A DNA stretch of 64,000 bases from Chlorops oryzae (GCA_020466095.1 CM035806.1:62399639-62463638); one strand, 5' to 3'. Positions 10,577 to 21,353 are shown, counted from the first letter of the stretch. The notes: a model not told the origin generated them from the letters alone. A program made the numbers and translations.

Positions 10577-12217
10577 TCAATGCGTATCGGTAAAAATTTG
10601 ATTTACTAATTTTACAAGCAATACCGCACCTTGCAATTCAAGCTTTGGCAACGAAAGACATTTAAGTGGAGCAATTCGGGATTTTGCCGACAGCAAATTT
10701 ATAGAGACATTTCCGTTACTATCAATAGCTCGTAGATATACTGCACCACCAAAAGCGCGTGTGGATGCGTCACAAAATCCATGAAGCTCAACTTGTGCTG
10801 CCGAGAAAAGCTTTGCGACGTAGCGCGGACATTTAAACTCTGATATTAAAACTAATTCTTCTCTATATTTTTGCCACTTTATGTGCAGCTCTTGCGGAAC
10901 AGATTCATCCCAGTCTAGTTTGAGTCGCCACAGATCCTGCATAAATAATTTACCAAAAACTACAATGGGATTTAGAATTCCTAACGGGTCAAACAACTGA
11001 GCTAATTCAGAAAGCACAATGCGCTTAGTAATTTTTTCGGTAAATTTTTTAGCGTGTACAAATCCGAGAGAATCATTCACAGAGTACCATACGACTCGTA
11101 ATGTCTTCGCGCAGTCAGTTGACTTTATGCATAGCGGATCTGCATCGGAATGCTCATTAAATGTTGACTCTTGGAGATTTGATCTCCATTTATGCAATTC
11201 AAATCTAGCAGAATAAAGCAATTTTGAAACCTCATCCTGCACGGCTCTAACTTCTTCTTCAGAATTTCCTCCCGCCAGCATGTCATCAACGTAAAAATTG
11301 TTTAATAAGATTTGGCTTCCTATTGGGTATTGATTCTTGCCCTCCTCAGCTAAAAATTTTAAGCAACGCACTGCCAAATATGGAGCGGAGCTCGTTCCAT
11401 ATGTTACAGTTTTTAGCTTTAAAATTTGAATATTTTGTTCTTGACTTTCTCGCCATAAAATGCATTGCCAATCACAATCGTCGTCTTCTAACAGAATTTG
11501 CCTATACATCTTAGATATATCGGCAGTTAATGCGAAGCGAAAGCAACGAAATTTAATCAGCAATTCAAACAGATCTGGCTGAATTTTGGGTCCTACACAA
11601 AGATTATCATTAAAGGAAAAGCCATTTTCTGACTTGCATGACGCATCAAATACGACGCGCAATTTAGTAGACTCACTCTCAGGACGCAACACTGCATGAT
11701 GTGGAATGAAATATTTAACTTTACTAAGCGGCCTGTCCGATATATTTTCAAGATGATCTAACAATTGATATTCTTTCATGAATTTTACATATCCTTCTTT
11801 TAACTCACTGTCTCTCTCGAATTTTCGCTCTAATGCCTTGAAACGCTTTAATGCTGACGGATAAGATTGGCCAACGCCTTGAAAGATTGGTTTAAATGGC
11901 AAACGCACCACAAATCGCCCTGATAAGGTTCGCCTTACATTGGCAAGAAAATGATCTTCACAAAATTGCTCTTCTGGAGTAAGAAGAGCCCGTTTGACTT
12001 CCAGCTCTTCGCACTTCCAAAATTTTTCAACCAGTTCGTTTAAGTGGACTTCATCATGATCAATTTGTTCATGGCTTAAAAGAGAATTTACTTCCCTCTG
12101 GTATTCTCCAGCTACCAACCATCCAAGGAGCGACTTTTGCAACATAGGCATTCCTTCGCCCAAGGCTATTTGACCTACTGATAGAAGTTTAAAGAACACA
12201 GAAACACCCAAAAGCAT
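10577..12217 (-). pseudogene. BEL1 reverse transcriptase and RNase H start
   Basis: Continuation of the polyprotein in the same frame as gag-protease. It contains LRVVFDASCKSENGFS, LTADISKMYRQI and the catalytic YVDD (FYVDDMLAGG), then the RNase H opening HGFCDASTRAFGGAVYLRA. It ends at TGA 10577-10579, where a one-base frame change separates it from the next segment. The RT active site is intact. Confidence 0.88.
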
Positions 12218-12253
12218 TTCAATGGATTGAGCATTGTTGAAATTTGGGTCGGC

Positions 12254-13939
12254 TTATTCAAGATTCTTTGGCAATTTCCATTTAAATGACTCTATAGAAA
12301 TATTTGGAGCATATTGAGTTATTGCTGGCATGACTATAAATTGAAGGCAAGCACTGTAATTTGTCACTCTTGAATGAATAACGGCCTTAATATTCCCGAC
12401 GCTACTGGTTTTAGAATTGCCAATTCCACTAATGACTGTATTATCCTTCTCAGTTTTCAGACTTAATTTGTTAGCCAAGCCTTGGGTTACGAAATTAAGC
12501 TGGCTTCCTGCATCTAAAATGGCACGACATTTGATAAGCTTACCTTTCGAATCTTTTACGAATATAACGGCTGTTGCTAAAAAGTTAATTGAATTTGATG
12601 TTATTAGAGAATTGTAAAGCCTTTTCTCTTCTATATTTCCTTCTCTGGCACTAACTCCTGTTTCGAGCAAGCTAGTCGCATGCTCCTTTGGTACCGCGGC
12701 CGGCGAGGAATTGACTGCACCATGACTACTCTCTGCCCCTTTTTGGTAGTCCGTTCTATGCAGTAGACTGTGATGATATCCTTTGCATGCATCACAATGC
12801 GGTGAAACGCATTCCTTCGCTGGATGTGGGCCACTTAGACAAATGATGCACAAACCCTTTCGTTTAATTTCTTTATACCTTTGTTTTGGATTCATTTGTA
12901 AGACTTTTGTACACTTTATAGCTGCATGTGTTCCCTTGCATACAAAACATGAGTGCTTTTCGAAACTGGCGCTCAATGAACTTGAAGTTCCTTTTTTATT
13001 TGCGCATGGGTTGCTAACTTCCCTATTTTCCAACATCGTACAACGATTAGCTAAAAATTTCGACAGGCGTTCCCATGATGGAAGATCGTCATAAGCGATT
13101 TGGTCTTCCCATCGCTTAAGCGTTTCTGCGTCCACCTTCAAGTAGATCAAGTAATAAAGAAAAACGTTGGTAATCTCTTCTGAGCTACCTAATGACCTGA
13201 GCGCTCTCACATGAGAATCAACTTTGTCGACCAGTTCCCTTATGGTTGCTGCATTTTGTTTATTAATTTTTTGGATTTCAAAAAGCTCCTTCACATGAGA
13301 CTGAAAAATTATGGATCTATTTTCAAATCGATTTTTTAAAATGTTTAACGCATGCGAATAGTTACTTGATGTTAATTCAAGTGAATCAATAGCTCTCAAC
13401 GGTACTTGGCCTAACGAAGCCCGTAAATGCACAAACTTTGATAATTCATCAAGGTTGGGGTCACTATGAATCAAAGAAGAGAATGTATTGAACCAATTGG
13501 TCCATTCGGTATATTTTCCAGAAAATACTGGAATTGTAAGCTTTGGTAAATTTGCTGACCGACCAAAATTTGCTGAGCTACTGGGAGCAATCGGATTTGG
13601 ATTATGGCTTGAATCTGAATTGTTTGGTTGCCTTTGATTAAGCAATGCTAGTGCACTCAAAAGCCTTGACTTTATTTCGCAATACAATTCTTCGAATAAA
13701 TGGCGCTTTTCAAAATCACACTCGTCACCATTTTTTTCGAGTTCACTTTGAACGCAACCAAGCTGATCATAAATAGATTCAACCATACCAAGCCGCGTTT
13801 CCAATTCAAAGATGGAAAAACTTTCACCCTTCTTATCGATCAACCTTTTAATTCTTTCAAGCGATTGCATGAGACTATCGCGATTTGAGGTTATGTCACT
13901 TCGTCTATTTTTTGGTGCCATCACGTTATATAGACACAC
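12254..13939 (-). CDS. BEL1 gag and protease
   Basis: Structural and protease part of the polyprotein. A helical N-terminus is followed by the BEL gag domain (DUF1759-like, KLTIPVFSGKYTEWTNWFNT near residue 130) and a Cys/His-rich block near residues 325-390 with several CxxC and CxxxxH units. Next comes the aspartic protease motif CRAILDAGSQ near residue 475. Its DAG replaces the usual DSG/DTG. A TAA stop (12254-12256) ends the frame where the second BEL element of this window reads through in one ORF. The RT frame that follows is in the same register, so this is a single nonsense codon, not a gene boundary by frameshift. Confidence 0.9.
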   Translation of the reverse strand: MCLYNVMAPKNRRSDITSNRDSLMQSLERIKRLIDKKGESFSIFELETRLGMVESIYDQLGCVQSELEKNGDECDFEKRHLFEELYCEIKSRLLSALALLNQRQPNNSDSSHNPNPIAPSSSANFGRSANLPKLTIPVFSGKYTEWTNWFNTFSSLIHSDPNLDELSKFVHLRASLGQVPLRAIDSLELTSSNYSHALNILKNRFENRSIIFQSHVKELFEIQKINKQNAATIRELVDKVDSHVRALRSLGSSEEITNVFLYYLIYLKVDAETLKRWEDQIAYDDLPSWERLSKFLANRCTMLENREVSNPCANKKGTSSSLSASFEKHSCFVCKGTHAAIKCTKVLQMNPKQRYKEIKRKGLCIICLSGPHPAKECVSPHCDACKGYHHSLLHRTDYQKGAESSHGAVNSSPAAVPKEHATSLLETGVSAREGNIEEKRLYNSLITSNSINFLATAVIFVKDSKGKLIKCRAILDAGSQLNFVTQGLANKLSLKTEKDNTVISGIGNSKTSSVGNIKAVIHSRVTNYSACLQFIVMPAITQYAPNISIESFKWKLPKNLE

Positions 13940-14488
13940 ACGAATTGCAATGCAAAAAAAAAAAAAAGAAAAAACAACTGTTAAAGCACGTGTTCACGTG
14001 AAAGTTTTTAAAAACTCTTATGTACAAAAGGGTTATTTGACTTACAAAGTTTAAGGCTTACACTTTGAACACTCAACCGTTTCATCCATGGCCTGCCAAA
14101 GCTGCGAGTAAACTGCTTAGAGCACCGATTCTCCAAGATTTCCTTGCTTCAGAATTGCTGGTTATGATGAGGTGCACGCTGATCTCCAATGCAATTGATG
14201 ATTTGTACGCTGTGATAACGTTAGACGTTGGCACCACGAGTTTCGTAGGAATACTTTCTGCTGGCGATTGCGACAATCTTATTCAGCTTCGTTTTCCCGT
14301 AAATTTCCAATTACATTCAACAGGGTTGTTGGTTGAAGCTTTAAGCGTTGTGCACACGTGCCTTGATGCAATTTGTTTCCGTGCCAAATGGAAATTTGTG
14401 CAATTGGCACCGGATTGACGTGGAGAACAGTTATTGTCCACAATTTTATTCCTTTTTTGGAATATAAAGGTTTCAAAGGTACTAGTAA

Positions 14489-14505
14489 CCTTGCTCTGCT
14501 ACCAA
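14489..14505 (-). promoter_or_regulatory. BEL1 primer-binding site
   Basis: Directly inside the 5' LTR the minus strand reads TTGGTAGCAGAGCAAGG. TGG at this position is complementary to a tRNA CCA end, as required for minus-strand priming. The tRNA was not identified. Confidence 0.7.
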
Positions 14506-14871
14506 TGATTACGCTTGTACTAGTTTGTACTAGCGGAGACTTTTAATAAAATTTCGAATCTTCAACAAAATCGAAAATGCAACCTTCTAGTTGAAGTGAA
14601 CTTATGAGACTGATTTATTTGACTCCTTTTTAGTACAGCTTAGCTTAATGCTTAAGAGCGTTAGTAATTTTTACAACGGAAAAACAAGAATAGAAAAAAA
14701 AGGCAAAAAATCACGCATGGAGCGAATGGCCTGCAAACAAAAGGTATTGCAGGTAAATTATGGTACGATCTGTTACAGTCCGTTATAACAAAAATAAATG
14801 ATGCACAGTGGGACTAGTGTGCTTAATTTTACAGTGGGCTGGTGTTAACAAGGAAGCGTAATGCTTCTCCA
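14506..14871 (-). repeat. BEL1 5' LTR
   Basis: 366 bp, with TG and CA ends, near-identical to 8232-8598. It contains the promoter for the minus-strand transcript by position. Confidence 0.92.
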
Positions 14872-15321
14872 GTCGCATTCCATGTGTTCCAAAGATATTT
14901 GGTTAATTTCATAAAAAAAGAATTGACAAAAGTTGAAAAAATCATATATTTTTCTGATGGGGCGGCAGCGCAATATAAAAACAAAAAAAATTTCGTCAAT
15001 CTCACTCATCACAAAAAGGATTTCGGTATAGCAGCAGAGTGGCACTTTTTTCCAACATCTCATGGAAAAGGCGCATGCGATGGATTGGGTGGTACGTTAA
15101 AGAGGTTGGCTGCAAGGGCCAGCCTACAAAGAACATCCAATCCGATTCAAACACCGAAACAACTATTTGAATGGGCAACTGAGTCTCTCCCTAACATCTC
15201 ATCGAGATATGCGACGAATAAAGAATATCTTGAGGAAGAACAGAAATTAGACGCGAGATTCAAAAAGGCTTTAACTGTGAAAGGGACGTTAAATTTTCAT
15301 TGCATCATATCTGTTACATAA
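14872..15321 (+). CDS. T1 transposase, C-terminal part after BEL1
   Basis: Resumes in the same frame at the second GTCGC copy (14872-14876). It contains FSDGAAAQYKNKKNF (second acidic residue) and HGKGACDGLGGTLKRLAA (third), a D..D..D arrangement shared with the uncharacterized arthropod/cnidarian family. It ends at TAA 15319-15321, just inside the right arm. With the segments 5282-5659 and 7291-8226 it would make about 587 residues plus the first exon. The start at 14842 lies inside the LTR and is not native. Confidence 0.75.
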   Translation, partial: VAFHVFQRYLVNFIKKELTKVEKIIYFSDGAAAQYKNKKNFVNLTHHKKDFGIAAEWHFFPTSHGKGACDGLGGTLKRLAARASLQRTSNPIQTPKQLFEWATESLPNISSRYATNKEYLEEEQKLDARFKKALTVKGTLNFHCIISVT

Positions 15322-15369
15322 AAAACAGTACGAGCTAAGAAGTTTTCTTTCCAAGAAGATAATGATTCA

Positions 15370-16221
15370 ATCATAGCAAAGGTCTTACAATAAAATTTTT
15401 ACGTCGAATACATCAACAAAATGTATATTTTTTTATTTTATGTGCTCTATTATAATTTAATAAATTTACGCCAAATTTGTTGAGAGAGAATATAAAAATA
15501 AATACAAGAAAAACATAGGAGTTTTGATTTAAATTGCATTAAAACGAGTTATAAATTAAAAACTTTGTCAACAAATTGGGGGTTAAAATTCTTATGAAAT
15601 TGTTCTGAACTCTTTTTTTAACTTCACTTAAAAACAGTTTGAACGAATAAATGACAAACGTACGCTCTACGCTCACTAACTTCATACAGCAGCGTGCTCG
15701 ATTGCAATTGTTTAACACGTTGCGACATTGACTTAACTCGACTTGCGCTCGTAAATATTTAATATCTGCCAATCTAAGAAAGACTCCATCTTGGGAAAAA
15801 TATATTTTCCGCTTAAAAGAATGGAGAATAAGCTGATATTTTTTTGAATGGATTTTACCTGGGGCTAAGGCATGTTTTAACGGTTTAAAAAATATAATTG
15901 TTATTAATATAATTTGTTTAAGAAAAAAAAAATTTTTTTTATTATATTTTAAAAGCTATTGTAACAAAGTACAAAATAAAAAAAACCCGACATTGATCCG
16001 ATTAATACAAGTCGAGATAATGCACTTCAAGTGAGAGAGGATTTTCGAAAATCAACGAGATCATCGAACATTCATGTGGGGATATTTTTGAGAACAAAAA
16101 TTTTTGGAAAAAATCCTGAAATACGTATGGAGTTATTTGATGCATAGAAGCTGTAAAAAAAATTTCAGGCGATTTAAAAATGTCATGTTTGTTAAGTGTT
16201 CGATTTGTAAAAGAATGACCC
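15370..16221 (-). repeat. right inverted arm of T1
   Basis: Inverse partner of 3649-4513. The outermost 18 bp match, the next ~110 bp do not, and the remaining ~720 bp match at near identity. Confidence 0.85.
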
Positions 16222-16349
16222 ATATTCCTTATTTTAAAAATTAAAAACTTTAAAAACTATTCGTTGTAGCTATCTTTTAATTTTCTTCCGGAAGTAGGGG
16301 GGATATGTTCGTTCTGGGTGTGGAACTTTTTTTGTATCGAAAATCGGAA

Positions 16350-16486
16350 ATAGACGCACATTTAAGTCCTAGAAAATTTTGGTTGGTTTGTATGAGATGA
16401 CACACATTTAGGCCTTAGGAAATTTAGGAAGTTTGTAGGAGATGACACACATTTAGGTCTTTGGAAATTTTTGGAGGTTTATATGA
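16350..16486. repeat. three tandem copies of a ~45-bp unit
   Basis: Units start near 16350, at 16396 and at 16441, sharing GATGACACACATTTAGG followed by a GGAAATTT-GG-GGTTT pattern. Copies 2 and 3 are most alike; copy 1 is more diverged. Confidence 0.75.
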
Positions 16487-16759
16487 GAAGGTTCGCACTG
16501 AGCCTCATTGAAGAGGTGAGGGGGTGAGAAAGTGTGCGGTAGGAGAGCATATATAGTTCAATATGTAAACATTGGGCTAGAGCTGGAGTTGACTTATCGC
16601 TACTGAAGTCATTGAGATGAAGATAAGGCATGATTTTGTAGCCAGAACAAGTTGAAGCTTGCCTCATTGGATGTTTATTCAAAAATTTTTCAAGTTGAAG
16701 TTCAGTTCAATCAGGGGGATATGAGAAACTGTGTGGAAGTTTGAAGAAAAGTGTAAAGG

Positions 16760-16795
16760 TATAAAAATAAAATTTGTTCTATTGACGCTATCAGT
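16760..16795 (+). promoter_or_regulatory. TATA box and initiator of the cassette (P1)
   Basis: TATAAAAA at 16760-16767 and the arthropod initiator TCAGT at 16791-16795, about 31 bp apart, the standard pol II geometry. The Harbinger TSD begins two bases after TCAGT, so the promoter is now separated from its transcript. Confidence 0.55.
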
Positions 16796-17019
16796 CTTAT
16801 AGTGCATTTCCATATGGTGTTTAACTCGCGTTTAGGCGTTTAGGGCCCTAAACGAGGTGTTTAACTCGTGTTTTGCCATACAAAAGTTGAACGCGATAAC
16901 AAAGTGTTTATCTCTTTAACACCTCATAAACACTGTCATCGATAGGAAAAAATCGATTTTTCGTATCGGAATTTCATGCATATCTAACTTTCAAAAGAAA
17001 ATCAAAACAAAAAACGAAA

Positions 17020-17911
17020 ATGGAAGGTAAAGACGAAATACTTTGCGTTGAATATTTACCTAATTTTTCGCAAATTATTTTTCCAGATATCAATAGCGAC
17101 TGTCAAAATGCGAAAAAGAGGTAAATATATGGTTGAAATAATAGAAATAACTGAACTAATGCATGAGTTTTCTTTATTTCGTTAGACAAAAGAAAAAGAG
17201 AACGGAGTGGAACCGAAGTTCGGAAAGCTTGCTTTTGGAGTTGTGGGAGGAGAGGATCTCTCAACTCCGGGGAAACCGCAAAAACTCCCACGATCTTGCA
17301 GAAATGGGAGACGAGCTCTGCGAAAGGGGTGTCATTGTTTCGAAGGAAGAAGTGAAGAGTAAAATGCACAATTTGACTTCGAAATATCGGTAGTTATGAG
17401 TTGTGCAATGCTTAAAACATATTGTAATGAAATTTAATTACAGTGCTGAAAAGAACATTGTGGGTCCATCTGGCGGATCTCCATCAGAGTGGTGCCATTT
17501 TGAAAAACTGAAAAACATCCTTAACCCTATAAAGCATTAAACTTCAAATCTTTGGTGGAGGAAAGCATTGGTATGTATTTGTATTTGTTTTGTTTTGTTT
17601 TTTGTATGTTTTATTATTTTTCTTATTTCTCATATATCAACTATATAGAGTCACACGATATGTCGTCAATGTCATACCGGGCTACCTCATCCACTCCGAC
17701 ACCATTCTCAGAGGACAGCATCTGCGTACCTGCAATAAAGAGAAAAAAAGTAACATTTCAGGAAACTGTTCTGTTAAAAATTGATAAAATGAACGAGCAG
17801 ATAGAAAAGGAAGGTGCAAGCATGATGGAGTTGCAAAATCAGCTTATAGAGGTGGAAAGAGAGCGCAATAAAATTTTGAAAGATTTTTTTGATGCATGCC
17901 AACATAAATAA
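17020..17911 (+). pseudogene. Harbinger 1 Myb/SANT-like DNA-binding protein
   Basis: In this superfamily the Myb-like partner brings the transposase to the nucleus and the TIRs. Exon 1 (17020-17118) starts MEGKDEILCVEYL; exon 2 (17186-17391) gives KRTEWNRSSESLLLELWEER, a Trp-rich trihelix/Myb_DNA-bind_5-type segment. Later exons carry GGSPSEWCHFEKL, LNFKSLVEES and a C-terminal coiled coil rich in Glu/Lys (17740-17890). Introns are GT-AG and 50-70 nt. Near 17525 the frame changes by one base (ILNP then YKALNF), so the copy is broken. The 3' end overlaps the transposase end by about 68 bp. Confidence 0.75.
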
Positions 17912-19351
17912 AGTACTTACTTAAAAATGTGGAGATCGCACTTCTTATTTCCTCTGCATTAACGTTGTGGTCACTAAAAGTGTGAATGGATTGCGGTTGT
18001 TGCAGAGCAGATGCAACTTCGGTCTCATTTTGGTCATTTGCCCATGTTTGATTGATGTAGTCACTTCGTTCGTTGAGGAAGTTGTGAAGAACGCAGCAGC
18101 ATTTGATAACTGCGTTGGCATTTTTGAGATTGTTGTCAATGCCTTTACCGATTCGTCGGAATCGAGCTTTTAACTGGCCAAACGCATTCTCTACCACTCT
18201 ACGAACTTTTGAAAGATGGTAGTTGAAGACTTTTTCCTTTTCAATTGCTGCGACATCAAAGGGATATGGCTTCATTACAAGATCGGAGAAACGGAAAGCC
18301 GAATCGCCAAACACCACCACAGGAACGTGTACCCCACTTATTTCTTTGGATCTCTCCTTCAATATTGAGCTGTCGTATAGAGCCTTCTTCAGCAACGACT
18401 TTTCAAAAATTTGGGAGTCATTGCAACGCCCCGGAGCCCCGACATTCACGTACATGAAGCGATATCTGCAGAAAAAGATTGCAATGATTACAACATATTT
18501 AAATTTCATTCACACATTTTACCTGTAATCAACCAAAGCAAAAAGAATGGTGGAGTCCAACCCTTATAATTATGGTAATCTGTTGCATCTTCTGCTGCAG
18601 GCTTCACTTCAATGTGGCAACCATCTGCACAAAAAATTTACTTAAATGTATATTGAACATTAAATATGATTGTATCTCATACCTATCGCTCCGAGACATT
18701 GGGGAAATCCCATGCGTTCAAACCCCTTCACGCATTCTTCCACTTTTTCTGCCGTTAGAAACTGGCTTGGTATATATTTAGGTACTAAGGTCTTCCACAC
18801 CTCTGTGCAGAAATCCTTCAAAATTTTGCATACCATTGTTTTAGATACACCAAACAGTCTGCCAACCGTTTCATACTCTGCCGATGATTTTAGCGCGTAC
18901 AGAGCAATCGCCAATCGTTTTTCTAAAGGGATGCAATTCCTATTAAAGGTGTCCCTTTTGGCAATACCGTTTACTTTTGAACATAGAATTTCGAATGATT
19001 CCTTGCTCATCCGGAAGCTCTCTTTGAAGAAATCGTCATCATTTTTGGGCACATCCAGTTCCCAAAACTTGCCGTGTCTTTGCTATTATTAGGAAACAAC
19101 GTTTTATTAATAAAGTAAAAAGTGCAGATGGACTTTCTTACCTTCGTCCACATCTTCCTCTTTCTTTTGGATTTGAGGGAAGTTTGCAATAACATCAAAA
19201 CATTTCTTCTTCGTATGTTTTGCAGTTTCCGCAATTTAAAAAGCTGCAACCTTTTATCTTCGGCACTTAAAATCAAAGCCGACAGCTTTGCCATAAAATC
19301 TTGATATTTGTCGCTTGAATTATCCACTTCCATTTCACGAAATAATTGCAA
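17844..19351 (-). pseudogene. Harbinger 1 transposase (DDE_Tnp_4 type)
   Basis: Exons read leftward. The N-terminal exon from about 19333 ends at a donor near 19140. The next exon starts at 19087 (HGKFWELDVPKNDDDFFKES) and carries the helix-turn-helix-like YETVGRLFGVSKTMVCKIL. A short exon at 18530-18625 bears DGCHIEVKP (first D), and the last exon from about 18474 has VVVFGDSAFRF (second D) and RVVENAFGQLKARF (E). All catalytic residues are present. In the short exon near 18560 the reading frame shifts just after NYKGW, compared with the intact equivalent at 22910-22990, so the protein is truncated. Tail residues beyond 18000 are not conserved. Confidence 0.88.
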
Positions 19352-20025
19352 TTTGTGTTGCTCATGTTTTGCAATGTTGCCAAAAGCAAAACTAAAAATT
19401 CCCTACAAACTACAAAAAAATCCCTAAATTTTTTTACACACGGAAAAATTCGAATAAAATGTATAATATGTGCAAGGCATAATCTTGTATTGTATGATTC
19501 TTGGTAGAGTATCGATGCTGAACGATAGTTTTTACCAAAAATAATAAAATTAAGGTTATGGGCCATGTCACAAAACTCGATTTCAAAACAGTGTTAAAAT
19601 TATAATCCTCCTAAATTCTTTCAGATATACTTTTTTCTGGGTTTTCCACTCCCAACTCCACGAGACGAGACGTTTATTTTGTCGTTTTTATTGATCGACA
19701 AGAAACTATATTCAAAATATCTCTTAATATTTAAGAATATACCACGAATTCCCTACATTTTGCCGAATTTAATAATTCTGTCCCTCTTTCCCTTCAAGTG
19801 ATTTTCTTACAAATGGCAACACTGCTTGCAATTGCAAATAAACAAACAGCTGTCAAACTTAAACACCTCGCATACGTGGAACCGCTCGAAGTGTTTAGCT
19901 AAACATCTCAGAGTTAAACACCATATAGAAACGCGCTATTATAAGTGAAATCAAACAGTTCAGTTTAAATTTATCGAAAAATCGATCGTGAGCGTCCGTT
20001 TCGAAAGTAGTGTCGTCTTTAAATG

Positions 20026-20148
20026 TATAAAAACCCCGTGGACTTGTCCAATCCGTATCGTGATCCTCGTATTGATAGAGACTAACGTCCATCATCAAAG
20101 TTTACACTCAAAGACGATCGCAGACAATTCCGCCGTCAAACCCCCCAG
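20026..20148 (+). promoter_or_regulatory. second TATA promoter (P2) and spliced leader exon
   Basis: TATAAAAA at 20026-20033; a start near 20055-20065 is expected by spacing. The leader is C/A-rich and ends CCCCCCAG followed by donor GTATGT at 20149. The intron runs 20149-20301 (153 nt, acceptor TTTCTAG), and the first ATG follows at 20324. A TATA box plus an intron confined to the 5' leader is deliberate-looking architecture. Confidence 0.5.
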
Positions 20149-20323
20149 GTATGTGACCCTTTGCACCATTTTCTGAAGTGTGCACGTAGCATTTAATTTT
20201 TTTATTTAATGTAATATATTTTATATGTTTATTTATTCCTTTCATTCCTACTGGGAACGTAGGGTTGAATTTAATATCATATTTTGCTTTTTTGTTTCTA
20301 GAATATAAAAATTAACAATAAAA

Positions 20324-21247
20324 ATGAATAAGGCTTGCGAAATTTGTTCAAAGGAGTTTTCTTCGGAAACGGGTATGAAACGCCATTAAAGGGAAATGCA
20401 TTTAAAGAACAATTTTTTATGCGAATATTGCGGTGTTATTTTAAAGAATCATTTTACTCTCAAACGACATTATGAGACAACTCATAGTATGGAATTTACA
20501 AACCAAGACGAAAACGATTCTGATATTCTGTGCGAATATTGCGGTATTAGATTTAAAAACTGTTTTGCTATAAAAAGTCATTATGAGAAACTTCATGGTA
20601 CGGAATTTCAAATCCAAGATCAAAATATGTCTGATAAAAACCTTGTCACGAAGAAATGTGAAGCATGTGAAGTAGATGTTATTATAACAGATTGGTCTTA
20701 TCATCTGCGAACCAATCACCATAAAAAGAATAGCATGGTTGACTTTAGTGAAAACCTCAAGAGGATAAATCAAGCTTTTTACGAAAAAATGGAAACTCTA
20801 GTTTATGTGAATAAGGATGAAAGTATCCTCATTCCAGAAGCAGCTGCAAAAACAGAAGTTCTGAACGCATTGAGCAACCTAATTCTAAGGCATACATCCA
20901 TAAAATCTAACGTAGAACTATTTTGCGAATATTTGCTAATCAAGCAAAATGGGGAAGAAACAAAAATAATGATAAAATCCTTCTCAACTAAAATGACTAT
21001 ATCAACGGAGTCATCAGATATAAATGAGGACTTTTCCAAGAAATGCAAAGATATTTTGGAAAAAATGAATGTTTTTCAAGAAAGGGATAGTGGATGGTCT
21101 CTTTTACGAATTGTTCACTTGGAAGTGAACATTAATAGACCCATGAAAGGATCTAGTCATATAGTGCTTCCATTATGGATTCAGAAAAAACATGCTTGTA
21201 TAAATGTTAAAAATAAAGATGAGAACCGATCACTGGCGAAATTGTAA
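20324..21247 (+). pseudogene. C2H2 zinc-finger protein with a protein-primed-polymerase N-terminal-like region
   Basis: From ATG 20324 the first finger reads CEICSKEFSSETGMKRH and is then cut by TAA at 20387-20389, where the finger needs one residue before R-E-M-H. The same frame is then open for 283 codons. It carries two more fingers (LCEYCGVILKNHFTLKRHYE and LCEYCGIRFKNCFAIKSHYE), a CEACEVD pair, and a region with DSGWSLLRIVHLEVNINRP and HACINVKNKDEN. That last block resembles the N-terminal part of large insect proteins that continue into a family-B DNA polymerase; here it stops soon afterwards. Whether a downstream ATG (20396) rescues the protein is unknown. The function is unproven. Confidence 0.55.
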
Positions 21248-21353
21248 AGCACACTTAATATAAAGCATTGATTTGTAGCACATTTTATTTATTTCATCAT
21301 AAGCCTTTGAGCAAAAAACTTTTTCACAAAAATAAAACCCGGATAAAGGAAAA

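Larger units (their letters stand above)
8232..14871 (-). mobile_element. BEL/Pao LTR retrotransposon BEL1
   Basis: Complete element on the minus strand: LTRs 8232-8598 and 14506-14871 with TG...CA ends, 5-bp duplication GTCGC on both sides, a primer site beside the right (5') LTR and a purine tract beside the left (3') LTR. The LTRs differ at about one substitution and one A-run length, so insertion was recent. The coding region is nevertheless interrupted three times by stops and once by a frameshift. Confidence 0.95.
3649..16221 (+). mobile_element. DNA transposon T1, long inverted arms, ATAT target duplication
   Basis: The left end GGGTCATTCTTTTACAAA (3649) is matched in inverse at the right end (16221), flanked by ATAT at 3645-3648 and 16222-16225. 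After a diverged ~110-bp collar the arms are almost identical: ~3795-4513 against ~15370-16090 inverted. Subtracting the two nested insertions leaves about 4.3 kb with one transposase gene. A 4-bp duplication, GGG ends and a D..D..D/E-type transposase would fit the Sola superfamily, but I assign that only tentatively. Confidence 0.85.
16222..16796. other. left flank of the 16.2-22.3 kb cassette
   Basis: No convincing ORF. It holds three tandem copies of a ~45-bp unit (16350-16486) and ends in a TATA/initiator pair (16760-16795). It is continuous with 19942 onward once the Harbinger at 16800-19938 is removed. Confidence 0.5.
16800..19938. mobile_element. Harbinger (PIF) transposon 1
   Basis: Flanked by TTA (16797-16799 and 19939-19941). 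Imperfect TIRs read TAGTGCATTTCCATATGGTG on the left and, inverted, TAGCGCGTTTCTATATGGTG on the right, both followed by TTTAACTC. The 3.14 kb contain the two genes expected of the superfamily, convergently arranged: a Myb/SANT-like protein and a DDE transposase. Confidence 0.92.
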
